DNA of 64,000 nucleotides from positions 56,058 to 120,057 of the forward strand of contig JANQLS010000090.1 in the NCBI GenBank assembly GCA_028280485.1, read 5' to 3'. This document shows, piece after piece, positions 52,796 through 61,629 of the stretch. Numbering within the stretch: the first letter of the stretch is position 1; each line of letters opens with the position of its first letter. The position numbers and the translations under genes are program-made. The DNA is from Planctomycetota bacterium (lineage in GTDB: Bacteria > Planctomycetota > UBA8108 > JACQVS01). The notes below the pieces were generated by a model. The model saw nothing but the letters and a program-made list of their open reading frames with translations. It did not search any database and was not told the origin of the DNA.

Positions 52796-53125
52796 ATCCT
52801 CTCCACTTCTCTTGCTGGCCGACTCATTATCAGACTTCACTTATGAGGCCCTAAAGCTTCATAGATTTGACCTTCATGCGAAGTCCGCTTTCAGTCGATA
52901 TCGAAATGAGCGACTAGATCTTATCTTATATATTCGGAAGATTACACCGAGGTCTAAAGCTAAGTTTATTACGCATTTTCTCCCGATGAATTCAAGCTTC
53001 AATCTCGCCGAGTTCTAAGAAAATTTCGGACTCTGAGTAAAAGCAGGCTTTAGGGGCGTTTAAATCGTGGTTGGGCGATTGGGATGGAGATGTCAGATGG
53101 ATTCTTTTAGGTGAGTTGAAAATCG
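52796..53125. other. Divergent intergenic region before the FHA-kinase gene
   Basis: No gene, RNA or repeat is recognised in these 330 bases. Confidence 0.4.
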
Positions 53126-55159
53126 ATGCTACGCATTCAAATTAAAGATGGTAGTGGTCATTTAGTGCATCAGTCTCTTTTAGCTGAGCGCCCGGTGACC
53201 TTAGGAAGAGACCCCCAAAGTACGGTCTCATTGACTGAGATCAATATTTCTAGAAATCACGCCATCATCGAGCCCCAGGGAAATTTCCACCGGGTTAAAG
53301 ACTTAGGAAGTACGAATGGAACTTGGGTGAATGGTAAGCCCATCGATTCCCATCTCCTCCAATCTGGAGATATCGTCTCGGTGGGGAGCTACAAGATTCA
53401 GGTTGAAGAAATTGCAGAAAGTGGCACTGAGTTTAAGGAAAAGTCTGAGACTCATATTCTCGACTCACTTTTTGATTACGATGACTCTCCTGAGAGTGAG
53501 CACACTCTACGAATGACGCTGGGGGAAGGTCTTTCTCTACTCACCGGGTCAGAAGAAGCTCGTATCATTCGCCTTCAGCAGATCGCTAAAGAATTAGGGC
53601 ATATCGAAACCCCTGAAGTTCTCTACCGGAAAATCCTCAACGCAGCCCTTCAAGAATTAGAAGCCGAGCGCGGAGCCATCCTTGTTTCTGAAAAAGAGGG
53701 TGAGCTTAAATCTGTGCTCGCGATGGAGGGCCAAGAAGTCCAAGGAGAAGCTGAGTTTTCTATTCATCGAGGCGTCATTCGAACCGTAGAGAAAGAGCAC
53801 GTATCTGTGCTGACTGAGGATGCCAGTCTGGATCATCGTTTCATCGATAAAGATTCTTCCACTCATCGAGTGTTCTCGGTCATGTGTGTACCGTTGCTTT
53901 CTAAAGGAAAGCTTCTCGGAGCCGTCTATCTCGATAGAGTCCATAGCGCACAACCTTTTAAGAAGACAGATCTAAGCTTCTTATCCTTGCTTGCGAATCA
54001 GGTTGCCGCTAGTTTATCGAATGCAATTTTATTTCAAGATGTCCTCGTCGAGAAGAAACGCGTTCAATCGATTTGTGACAATCTCTATGATGGATTGGTC
54101 ATTACGAATGCAAAATTGATGATCGATCGATTCAATGTACAAGCGTCTCAACTTTTAGCTGAGCGAGGTACGAATCTAACGGGTAAAAATTTCATAGAAT
54201 TGCTTTCAAATCTTGATCCTGAATTCGATCATGAAGCGTTTCATGAAGCTCTTCAGGAAGGGGATTCCTTTAAACTCTTCTTCCATCTTGAGAATCGAAT
54301 GAGGTTTTATCACATCTCCATTTCTTCGTTTGCATTGGAAGGAGAACGCGAACCGGGCTATTTGTTCTCAGTTAGAGATTCTTCGGCTCTCATCGATTTA
54401 GAGAATTTAAAAACTGACTTCATTCGATCTGCCTCTCATAAATTGCGAACTCCATTGACAGTGGTTATGGGGAATTTAGAGATCATGCGAATGGATGTTC
54501 AGTCTCAACCTGCTGTCGAAGCCGTGGTCGGTGAGTCTGTTGAAGTCATGGATCGAAACCTTCAACAGCTTCAAGGGCTCGTCGATAGATTCATCGAATT
54601 TGCTGAACTCGATCAGTCGATGGAAGATATTGAAGAGCTGGATCTGTTCGATGTGATCCATATGGCTTGGGGAGGATTGAGTTACCTGGCTCAAGAAAAG
54701 AATATTAAATTCACCGTTGAAGGTGAGCCCGGTCAGGTCTTTCTCTTTAAAGGGAGTTCAGATCGTCTCGTTCAGTGTTTTAGCCATCTTCTTGATAATG
54801 CGATTAAATTTTCAGATGAAGACACTCAAATTCGAGTGAACTTGAGTTTTGACAGGGATGACACCTTGGTGTCGATTTCGGATGAAGGTGTCGGCATCAA
54901 AGAAGAGAATTGGAAGTATATCTATACGGGTTTCCATCAAGGGGAAGAGGTTTTGACGGGGGAGGTACCTGGTGCGGGATTAGGCTTGACCATCGCTAAA
55001 AGAATCCTTCAATTACACCAAGCTGAGATTCAAGGTGTGAGTCCAGATCCTTCGACTGGCAAGGGCACTCGATTTACGATTCGCTTTAAAGCGCGAGAAA
55101 ATGAGACGGTTAAACCCGCTTACCTTGAGACCGACCTTATTCCTGACCTCGTGATCTAG
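53126..55159 (+). CDS. Soluble FHA-GAF-PAS histidine kinase
   Basis: The 677-residue protein has no membrane segment. Domains: FHA ~1-95 (TLGRDPQSTVSLTEINISRN, then LGSTNGTWVNGKPI), GAF ~145-300 (SVMCVPLLSKGKLLGAVYLD), PAS ~310-420, HisKA with SASHKLRTPLTVVMGNLE (His near 437) and the ATPase domain (LLDNAIKFSDEDTQIRV, SDEGVGIKEENWKYI, GAGLGLTIAKRI). FHA domains bind phosphothreonine, so this kinase probably responds to Ser/Thr phosphorylation as well as a GAF/PAS ligand. No response regulator is adjacent. It converges with the K+ channel gene 3 bases away. Confidence 0.88.
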   Translation: MLRIQIKDGSGHLVHQSLLAERPVTLGRDPQSTVSLTEINISRNHAIIEPQGNFHRVKDLGSTNGTWVNGKPIDSHLLQSGDIVSVGSYKIQVEEIAESGTEFKEKSETHILDSLFDYDDSPESEHTLRMTLGEGLSLLTGSEEARIIRLQQIAKELGHIETPEVLYRKILNAALQELEAERGAILVSEKEGELKSVLAMEGQEVQGEAEFSIHRGVIRTVEKEHVSVLTEDASLDHRFIDKDSSTHRVFSVMCVPLLSKGKLLGAVYLDRVHSAQPFKKTDLSFLSLLANQVAASLSNAILFQDVLVEKKRVQSICDNLYDGLVITNAKLMIDRFNVQASQLLAERGTNLTGKNFIELLSNLDPEFDHEAFHEALQEGDSFKLFFHLENRMRFYHISISSFALEGEREPGYLFSVRDSSALIDLENLKTDFIRSASHKLRTPLTVVMGNLEIMRMDVQSQPAVEAVVGESVEVMDRNLQQLQGLVDRFIEFAELDQSMEDIEELDLFDVIHMAWGGLSYLAQEKNIKFTVEGEPGQVFLFKGSSDRLVQCFSHLLDNAIKFSDEDTQIRVNLSFDRDDTLVSISDEGVGIKEENWKYIYTGFHQGEEVLTGEVPGAGLGLTIAKRILQLHQAEIQGVSPDPSTGKGTRFTIRFKARENETVKPAYLETDLIPDLVI

Positions 55160-55162
55160 ACA

Positions 55163-56140
55163 TTAAGCTGTCTCTAGGATGCTTTTCATCGCATCAGATT
55201 TTCCTGCTACGATGAGGAGGTCGCCTATGCCGATGGCGTGTGTTGTTGAAGGGGGAAGCATTAATTCGCCATTGGGATGGCGAATGCCGACGATGATGAG
55301 CCCTTGATCACGAAATCCCGCCTCGATTAAATTTTTATTTAAATACGGAGATTCTTTCGTTACTTCCACTTCCGCAAAATCGACTTCTGTACCCGTAGCA
55401 CTAAAGCTCTCTAAGAAATCAGTAACTTTGGGATTTGTCAAAAGCTGGCTAATTCGACTCGCTCCAGTGGCGTAGAGGCTGACCACCCGATTGGCACCTG
55501 CTTTCTCAAGTTTGCTGATAACGCTATCATCTGAAGCTTTGGCGATGATTTGAATGTCTGAGGATAAAATTCTTGCGCTCAGAACTACATAGACATTGTC
55601 GGAGTCACTAGGTAAGACAGCAGCTAATCCTTTGGCCCTATCGATTCCTGCCGCTTTAAGAACTTGGTCGTCCGTTGCATCTCCCAAGATCCAGGGCCAG
55701 TGGTAGCTGTTAGCTTCCTTGATTGCCTCAGGGTCGCGGTCGATGATGACAAACCCGCAGTCTTTTTCTGAGAGTTCGTTGCAGACGTTTTTCCCCATGC
55801 CTCCAAATCCACAGATGATGTAGTGGTCTTCAAGAGTTTGAAGCTCTTTAGTCATCTTACGCTCCTTAAACCAATCTCTCAGTTGAGTCTCTAACAACAC
55901 TCGGCCGATTTCTGAAAGAATGTACAGAAAGAAACCTAAGCTGAGCATCAAATAGAGGATGACGAAAATTTTGCCTTGTGGACTTAAGTCGTGCGGAGTT
56001 CCATACCCTACAGTTGAAAGGCTGATCACAGCCATATAGACAGAATCTAATAGTGACCAGTCTTCAAGGTAGTGAAATCCAAAAGTACCAATCAAGGTCA
56101 AAACCAACATCAAGACCAGTAATCGAATGATCTTCATCAT
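55163..56140 (-). CDS. Kch/KtrA-type potassium channel with RCK and TrkA-C domains
   Basis: Two membrane helices frame the selectivity filter SLSTVGYGTPHDL. The RCK domain has a normal nucleotide-binding loop (YIICGFGGMGKNVCNEL) and the Asp-containing strand FVIIDRDPEAI. A TrkA-C domain follows (TVEVTKESPYLNKNL-like segment). This is a standard ligand-gated K+ channel. I favour the ATG at 56140; a TTG at 56191 gives 17 extra residues without a ribosome-binding site. It differs from the channel at 31800-32864, whose glycine loop is lost, so the two are probably regulated differently. Confidence 0.87.
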   Translation of the reverse strand: MMKIIRLLVLMLVLTLIGTFGFHYLEDWSLLDSVYMAVISLSTVGYGTPHDLSPQGKIFVILYLMLSLGFFLYILSEIGRVLLETQLRDWFKERKMTKELQTLEDHYIICGFGGMGKNVCNELSEKDCGFVIIDRDPEAIKEANSYHWPWILGDATDDQVLKAAGIDRAKGLAAVLPSDSDNVYVVLSARILSSDIQIIAKASDDSVISKLEKAGANRVVSLYATGASRISQLLTNPKVTDFLESFSATGTEVDFAEVEVTKESPYLNKNLIEAGFRDQGLIIVGIRHPNGELMLPPSTTHAIGIGDLLIVAGKSDAMKSILETA

Positions 56141-56256
56141 AGCTTGAAGGTTGGTTAAACTCCTCAGTTTCAATCCAACAATGAGCACCAAGAACTAACA
56201 GGTGGGTAATCGTGCTCTGTTGGCATCCCTACTTCTCTAAAGCGGCCTGTAAGGTA

Positions 56257-56859
56257 TCACTCAGCATCCTTCTTGTCGAGGGCTTCTGGGTAGATCTCTT
56301 TGCAAAGATTCTCCCAGCGTTCGATCGTGGGTTGCCCCCATTTTGCTAAGCCTTTGTATATTTTATGAGGTTTTTTCTCATTCCACAGTTTTCGACCCGA
56401 CTTACTGTAGAACTTATCTGCTATGCAGATGATTTTTTCTTCGAGGCTCACAGGTAGATACTCGCGGTGAGGCAAGGGTAAATCTTCATCTAAGACTTCT
56501 TGCAAGCTAATCCCCGAGCCGGAATGACGCTCCGCGACGAGAGCGTGTTTGGGAAGTCCTTCGGCTTCTAAGATTTGGTGGCCGATGACTCCATGGCAAA
56601 TGTAGTGCGCTTTCCCCGTGCAAAAAATATCGGGAGCATCGCAGTGTCCGATTCCAATATCGTGGAGGAGGGCGGCTTCTTCGATAAACTGAAAATCGAT
56701 CTCTGTATCAGGATGTCGATCTTTAAAGGTATGCGCTATGAGCAGACTTTTCTTGGTCACCAGGAGGGAGTGGGTCACTAAGAGGCCGTAGAGGTCGCCT
56801 TGTGGGTCGTAGTGCTTCGCAAGGATGGCGTAGGGATTGATCTTTTGTTCTTTTGACAT
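56257..56859 (-). CDS. HD-domain phosphohydrolase
   Basis: The 200-residue protein has the HD metal motifs: His in the first helix (VTHSLLVTKKSLLIAHT), HD in EEAALLHDIGIGHCDA, His in HYICHGVIGHQIL and Asp in IICIADKFYSKSG. It resembles HDIG-type metal-dependent phosphohydrolases acting on nucleotides or phosphodiesters; the substrate is unknown. It lies upstream of, and in the same direction as, the K+ channel gene with a gap of about 116 bases. Confidence 0.85.
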   Translation of the reverse strand: MSKEQKINPYAILAKHYDPQGDLYGLLVTHSLLVTKKSLLIAHTFKDRHPDTEIDFQFIEEAALLHDIGIGHCDAPDIFCTGKAHYICHGVIGHQILEAEGLPKHALVAERHSGSGISLQEVLDEDLPLPHREYLPVSLEEKIICIADKFYSKSGRKLWNEKKPHKIYKGLAKWGQPTIERWENLCKEIYPEALDKKDAE

Positions 56860-56914
56860 GCTAAGTGAATCTTAGTCATGTGCCTCCTCAGCTTCAATTA
56901 TAAAAAATAAGCTC

Positions 56915-57013
56915 GTAGCCAAAGCCGCTAGGCTTTGGACGTGATTCGTCTTGAAGATTACAGCATGAGAACTTTAAAACGCAGCGGGACCAAAGCCTGA
57001 CGGCTTTGGCTAC
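56915..57013. repeat. Inverted pair of GTAGCCAAAGCC hairpins
   Basis: GTAGCCAAAGCC-gcta-GGCTTTGG (56915-56938) and CCAAAGCC-tgac-GGCTTTGGCTAC (56990-57013) are hairpins in opposite orientation, together a REP-like unit between the HD gene and the dockerin gene. Confidence 0.75.
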
Positions 57014-57089
57014 TGGTCGAAAGTGAATTCTATAAGTTATGAATCTCCCACTGGTGAGGATAAGTACGAACCGACCTTGAGATATAAAA

Positions 57090-57137
57090 AAAATCGTTTC
57101 AATAGAGCTCATGGCTGAACTCCACTGAAACGATTTT
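57090..57137 (-). terminator. Terminator of the 57179-58066 gene
   Basis: AAAATCGTTTCA (57090-57101) and TGAAACGATTTT (57126-57137) pair; on the minus strand a run of eight T follows. Confidence 0.8.
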
Positions 57138-57178
57138 ACTACTTTTGGACGTAATAAGTTTACGTCGCTTGCTCGGCC

Positions 57179-58066
57179 TTATGGGATATCACATGAAGTG
57201 ACATCGCAGCCCGAAATTTCTACACACTCTTTTCCGAGTACGTGAGGTGCGCCACCTAAGAACTCAGCTCTTAGAGTGTAGATCGCATCGGAGATATCAA
57301 GTTCTCCATCACCATTTGAATCTAAAAGCGCGATGTTACCGGCATCCTTAACGGTTCCATCTCCACAAGGAAGCATGGTGGGCATTCCGATGAAGTAATG
57401 ATCGATATACATGACAACGTCGGTGACATCTAACTTACCGCTCAAGTTTGTATCTCCAGGGATCAAACCCCCCGCTGCAGGGCCGATACTGAAAGTGAGC
57501 TCTGAAGTTTGGGGGACGACGCTGGCTCCCGCTACGGTCAATGTGACATTCTGGCGAGTTCCCACTCCCTTTAAGCCGTTTTTAAAACCGACGACTACTG
57601 TACCTTCTTCTTCAGGAACAGTGAGTTCAAAGGTGAAATCCAAAACGGTATGATTTCCAACAGGATAAGACCAGTTGGTAATAATGTTGGTCGTGAGACC
57701 TAAGATAATTCCATTGCCTTGATCTTCAAAACTGGGATCTACCACATCAACATTGTAAAAGAAGATTTGGGCACCGTATTTTTCTGAAGCGCAGGTCGCA
57801 TCGCAATCGGGATTCGTGATCGTCACATCTCCAGGACCGGCCGGAGAGGTGACCGAAACGGGAGCGACGACTCCAGCTACGCCAGCTTCGGTAGCATCAA
57901 CGTTGACTGAAATATTGATCGTCACCTTTTCACCCGGGACACCCCGAATCACTCCACCTTCGTCGATATCAGAAGATGAAATTCCTAAAGTAAAACGATC
58001 ATCTTGAGCATTCGTTGTGCTGGCTAAGACGAAGACACTGAGAGCCAACAAGAATACATGTTTCAT
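57179..58066 (-). CDS. Secreted cohesin-like/dockerin-like protein, copy 1
   Basis: The ~295-residue protein has a signal peptide (HVFLLALSVFVLASTTNA). A beta-rich domain of ~170 residues (VTINISVNVDATEAGVAGVV, TNIITNWSYPVGNHTVLDFT) looks cohesin-like. The C-terminal dockerin-like pair is GDTNLSGKLDVTDVV and LDSNGDGELDISDAI. The ATG at 58066 is preceded by GAGGGAG 7 bases upstream; a TTG at 58081 would extend into the leader. It is a close paralogue of the next gene (58384-59268), so the two arose by tandem duplication. Function unknown; it may assemble with other dockerin proteins. Confidence 0.82.
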   Translation of the reverse strand: MKHVFLLALSVFVLASTTNAQDDRFTLGISSSDIDEGGVIRGVPGEKVTINISVNVDATEAGVAGVVAPVSVTSPAGPGDVTITNPDCDATCASEKYGAQIFFYNVDVVDPSFEDQGNGIILGLTTNIITNWSYPVGNHTVLDFTFELTVPEEEGTVVVGFKNGLKGVGTRQNVTLTVAGASVVPQTSELTFSIGPAAGGLIPGDTNLSGKLDVTDVVMYIDHYFIGMPTMLPCGDGTVKDAGNIALLDSNGDGELDISDAIYTLRAEFLGGAPHVLGKECVEISGCDVTSCDIP

Positions 58067-58383
58067 TTTTTTCTCCCTCAATAGGAAACCTCCAGCTTCT
58101 TTCTTTAAAAGAAGCCTAACCCATCATTCCATTTCACCTCGTAGCTTCGAGGGAACGAATGTATTTTAAATGTAGTAAATTGCTCAGACCCGAACTGTAA
58201 ATTTTACTGGATAGATCTGGGAATCGGGGCGTAAAAAAAGGCTGCTTCCGTCCATTTGGAGGAAAGCAGCCTATTCGATTCGCGGTGGTTTTTCGAATCG
58301 TGAGTGATAGAGCTCTTATCTCATGAACTCATATAGAGTTTCGAGCTCACTATTTATGAGGCTCTCAATGAGATTAATCGTGA
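58067..58383. other. Intergenic region holding a terminator
   Basis: This gap between the tandem paralogues carries the terminator at 58233-58272 and the leader of copy 1. Nothing else is recognised. Confidence 0.4.
58233..58272 (-). terminator. Terminator of the 58384-59268 gene
   Basis: An AAAGGCTGCTT arm and its complement AAGCAGCCT form the stem, with a minus-strand T-run from the A-run at 58233-58239. Confidence 0.8.
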
Positions 58384-59268
58384 TTAGATATCACAAGAGA
58401 TCACAGCGCAGCCGTCGATCTTAGTACATTCGGTCCCTAAGACGTGAGGAGCGCCACCGAGGAATTGAGCTCTAAGAGAGTAAATTCCGTCTGAGATATC
58501 AAGTTCGCCGTCACCATTTGCATCGAGAAGACCGATGTTTCCGGCATCTTCAACAGTTCCGTCACCACAGGGTAAAGTGGCAGGATCACCGAGGAAGTAG
58601 TGATCTAAGAAATCGATCACGTCCATAACATCCAAGTCGCCACTGAGGTCGGTGTCACCAGGGATCAATCCACCTTCTGCTGGGCCGATGGTGAAAGAGA
58701 GTTCCGAAGTTTGAGGAACAACACTTTGTCCACTAACGGTGAGGGTAACATTTTGACGAGTTCCAACACCTTTTAAACCGTTTTTGAATCCGACAGTGAC
58801 GGTTCCCTCTTCTTCAGGAACAGTGATATCGAAGGTGAAATCTAAAACGGTGTGAGTTCCTGGGTCGTAGGACCAGTTGGTAATAATATTGGTGGTGAGG
58901 CCGAGGATAATACCATTACCTTGATCTTCGAATGAAGGATCTACAACATCGAGATTGTAGAAGAAGATTTGTGCGTCGTAGAGTTCTGAAGCACATGTGG
59001 CATCACAATCAGGAGCGGTGATGGTGACATCGCCGGGACCACCAGGTGAGGTCACTGATACAGGAGCAACAACTCCAGCGACTCCAGCTTCAGATGCCTC
59101 GACAGCAACTGAGATATTCACAGTTACGGTTGAGCCAGCGGCTCCAGTAATTTTTCCGCCCTCTTCGATATCCGAAGAACTAATCCCTAAAGTAAAGCGG
59201 TCATCTTGAGCGAAGGCAACGCTGGTCAATGCCACAAAACTAAAAGCCAACAAGAGTGAACGTTTCAT
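58384..59268 (-). CDS. Secreted cohesin-like/dockerin-like protein, copy 2
   Basis: The 294-residue protein has a signal peptide (LLLAFSFVALTSVAFA), a cohesin-like beta domain and a dockerin-like end (GDTDLSGDLDVMDVI, LDANGDGELDISDGI). It is highly similar along its whole length to copy 1; differences are scattered, which fits duplication followed by purifying selection. AAGGAGG precedes the ATG. The pair lies between two terminators, so each is probably transcribed alone. Confidence 0.83.
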   Translation of the reverse strand: MKRSLLLAFSFVALTSVAFAQDDRFTLGISSSDIEEGGKITGAAGSTVTVNISVAVEASEAGVAGVVAPVSVTSPGGPGDVTITAPDCDATCASELYDAQIFFYNLDVVDPSFEDQGNGIILGLTTNIITNWSYDPGTHTVLDFTFDITVPEEEGTVTVGFKNGLKGVGTRQNVTLTVSGQSVVPQTSELSFTIGPAEGGLIPGDTDLSGDLDVMDVIDFLDHYFLGDPATLPCGDGTVEDAGNIGLLDANGDGELDISDGIYSLRAQFLGGAPHVLGTECTKIDGCAVISCDI

Positions 59269-60110
59269 TTTTTTCCTCCTTATAGCAGGATACTTCCTTG
59301 CCTCCCCGATTAGATTTTTCGACCTAGACCACCACGAGGCCGATCGTATTGAGCTTCGAAGAGTACTGTAAATTTTCAGTGAAAGTCATTTTCGTGCTCA
59401 GTAGCGATGAGCACATAAACCCAGGGTGTAGATCCCTCATCATTCATTAATGAATGAACGAACTACTTAAATAAAGAAGGATTGAAGCTTTATTAGTTCC
59501 AGTTGAAACAGAACCTAATAACAGCCTTCAATTCGTCCTTCAACCGAAGTTAGAAACAATTAGCGCGACCCAATTGAAAGTCAAACTTTGAACCCTTAGA
59601 CCCGATCCTTCCATTCACTTCGAAATGAAAAGAACCATTTTATTCGAGATGACTTTCCGTGATGTTCTTTAGATAGGTTTTGACCTCAAGTAAAACCTCA
59701 AATTATAGGCTGATTCTGAACCTCTTTCTATACCTACTATCAATAGATGTTGGTAAAGATTCATCCTCTGAAGTGCAAGAGTGTCTCTGAAAATCAACAA
59801 GGTGACCTTTGTAGATACACTACGAAGCTTGAAGACTTAGAGTCCAACCCAGAGGTAGACCGAGGTTTGAAATCGGGCAAAAGAATCCGCTTATGAAAAG
59901 GGGAGGTGAGCTTAAACCTGATAGGCTTAAGTTGACAACCTGAGGGGGATCTTTACGCCAAACCTAATTCCTGGAATGCTTGAGGCAGACCAGAGGAACC
60001 AAAAACCTCCAGATTTTCTACTGGAGTCTAGGGGAAATTGCAAGCCTCAGAACCTCTTTCCGGGTCTGATTTTGGATTAGAAAGATAAATTCACGCTAAA
60101 ATCCAAGATT
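59269..60110. other. 842-base non-coding region
   Basis: No open frame of good quality is present. A hairpin-like TTATTAGTTC..GAACCTAATAA lies near 59490-59521 and contains TTAGTTCCAGTTGAA, which resembles the terminal repeat of the multi-hairpin family, possibly a remnant. A second hairpin, CTCCAG-attttcta-CTGGAG, lies at 60007-60026. GAACCTCTTTC occurs twice (59718-59728, 60050-60060). Whether an RNA is encoded cannot be decided. Confidence 0.4.
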
Positions 60111-60968
60111 TTAGGCTTTTTTGGCCAAAATCCCGGCGACCTCTCGATGGGCGAAGAGACCCTCCCGGTAGGAGAGAATCTCCAGGGGATGAACCAAAGT
60201 CTTGAGTTCATCGGGCTCTAAAAGGAAGTCAGGATTTGTGGGTTTTCCTCGCTTTGCTTGGGCGCGGGTAAAGGTTTCGTAGAGGAGATGCCCACCGGGT
60301 TTTAACGATTCAATCAGGCTGGGAAAAAGGGGGCGATGCAGATAGTGAAAACCCAAGATCACATCGAAGCGATGGGAGGGAAGGCTTGGAGGCGGGGTGG
60401 TCTCTAAATCTAGGTGACAAAGATCAAGACGATCTGAGACATTTAATTTTTGAGCGAACTCTTTAAGTTTGGCCAATGCATTTTCGTCTCGATCTAAGGC
60501 GGTGACTTTAAATCCAGCGTGAGCAAGAAGCAGAGCGTTTCTTCCCGATCCAGATGCGAGGTCGAGAATCTCATCTTCTTTTGAAAGAATGCCGGCGTGT
60601 TCAACTAACCAATCCGAGGGTTGGTATTTCCAGCTAGCCGTTTCTTCGGTGTGATCTCGCTCTAATGCCCATTGAGAATATCCCTCGGTCAGGTTGTAGA
60701 GATTTTTTATTCCCGCCTGACTTAGAAGTTGAATGGCGTGTAGGCTACGAACTCCGTGCTCACAGTAGACTAAGATCGGAGTTCCATCTTGGGGTAATCC
60801 GGGTACCGCAGAGGTCAAAGTTCCTAATGGACTCAACGCAGCATCTTTTACATGACCCAGTTGGTGGTATTCTTCGGGAGTTCGCACGTCGAGGATGAAG
60901 GGATTCTCTCGCTCGATAAACGCCCCTGCATCGAAACAGGAGACTGGGGTGAAGGGGGGATCTTGCAT
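60111..60968 (-). CDS. Rhodanese-methyltransferase fusion protein
   Basis: Residues 1-105 form a rhodanese domain: ILDVRTPEEYHQLGHVKDAA and the active-site loop VYCEHGVRSLHAIQLL with the catalytic Cys. Residues ~125-285 form a class I SAM methyltransferase: ILDLASGSGRNALLLAHAGF, VTALDRDENALAKL and FDVILGFHYLHRPLF, most like TehB/thiopurine-type enzymes. The natural fusion suggests that a sulfur- or selenium/tellurium-containing intermediate is both transferred and methylated, but substrate assignment is inference. It stands alone with no neighbours in the same direction nearby. Confidence 0.87.
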   Translation of the reverse strand: MQDPPFTPVSCFDAGAFIERENPFILDVRTPEEYHQLGHVKDAALSPLGTLTSAVPGLPQDGTPILVYCEHGVRSLHAIQLLSQAGIKNLYNLTEGYSQWALERDHTEETASWKYQPSDWLVEHAGILSKEDEILDLASGSGRNALLLAHAGFKVTALDRDENALAKLKEFAQKLNVSDRLDLCHLDLETTPPPSLPSHRFDVILGFHYLHRPLFPSLIESLKPGGHLLYETFTRAQAKRGKPTNPDFLLEPDELKTLVHPLEILSYREGLFAHREVAGILAKKA

Positions 60969-61006
60969 GGAAATAATATTAACTCAAAAAATCAAGTCAT
61001 CTGTCG

Positions 61007-61100
61007 GGGCAGGGCTTGCCCCTGCCCAATTCCTTGAATGACGTAATAATTAATACTCTTAGGTTGTGCTTGGGAAGCGGGCGCCCGCAAGGGACGCCCC
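61007..61100. repeat. Two GC-rich REP-like hairpins
   Basis: GGGCAGG-gcttgcc-CCTGCCC (61007-61027) and GGGCGCCCGCAAGGGACGCCC (around 61079-61100). The second is nearly the same as the hairpin at 50565-50586. Confidence 0.65.
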
Positions 61101-61139
61101 TACAGGATCATATCGTGTTTAATGAAGGATTAAATAAAA

Positions 61140-61170
61140 AAGCTCCACCGCCCAGAGGGCGAAGGAGCTT
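61140..61170 (-). terminator. Terminator after the Hsp20 genes
   Basis: AAGCTCC..GGAGCTT stem with an inner CGCCC/GGGCG pair, followed on the minus strand by TTTTTATT. Confidence 0.85.
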
Positions 61171-61195
61171 GGGGGAGGTTTAAAAACTATATAAT

Positions 61196-61588
61196 TTAAG
61201 TGAGTTCGACTTTAATCTTCTTCGGTTGGGTTTCGGCCTTTTCCGGGAGAACAAGCTCAAGAACTCCATTTTCAAACTTGGCTTGGATTCGTTCCACGTC
61301 GACGGTATCCGGAAGTTTGAAGGATCGAAGGTACTTCCCTTCGACAATTTCAGAATAGAGAAGCTTTGAATCTCCTTCTACCTTTGGAAGGTTTCTATAG
61401 GCCTCAATTTTGAGAAGTGAGGAGTCGAGCTGGATGTCGAGATTCTCTTTTGACACCCCAGGTAGATCGACTTTGATGACAAAGCCCTCTTGGGTCTTGT
61501 AGCTGTCGGTGTAAGGAGACAGTTGGGTTTTCGATTCGGTTGAAGATTGAACGTCACAGTTTTTTTTAGTACTCACACAAGTGCTCAT
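61196..61588 (-). CDS. Hsp20 (alpha-crystallin) small heat-shock protein 2
   Basis: The 130-residue protein contains the alpha-crystallin domain: FVIKVDLPGVSKENLDIQLD, LLKIEAYRNLP and the end motif FENGVLELVLPEKAETQPKK with the usual GVLxLxLPK-like pattern. Small heat-shock proteins bind unfolding proteins as oligomers. GGAGG precedes the ATG. It is the downstream member of a two-gene Hsp20 unit and is followed by a terminator. Confidence 0.92.
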   Translation of the reverse strand: MSTCVSTKKNCDVQSSTESKTQLSPYTDSYKTQEGFVIKVDLPGVSKENLDIQLDSSLLKIEAYRNLPKVEGDSKLLYSEIVEGKYLRSFKLPDTVDVERIQAKFENGVLELVLPEKAETQPKKIKVELT

Positions 61589-61629
61589 GGTGATTCCTCC
61601 AAATGATAATCGTTGTGGGTTTGAAGCAT

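Noticed and set aside
59800..60060. 6S RNA, RNase P RNA or tmRNA in the gene desert
   Set aside because: Expected conserved cores were not found on either strand.
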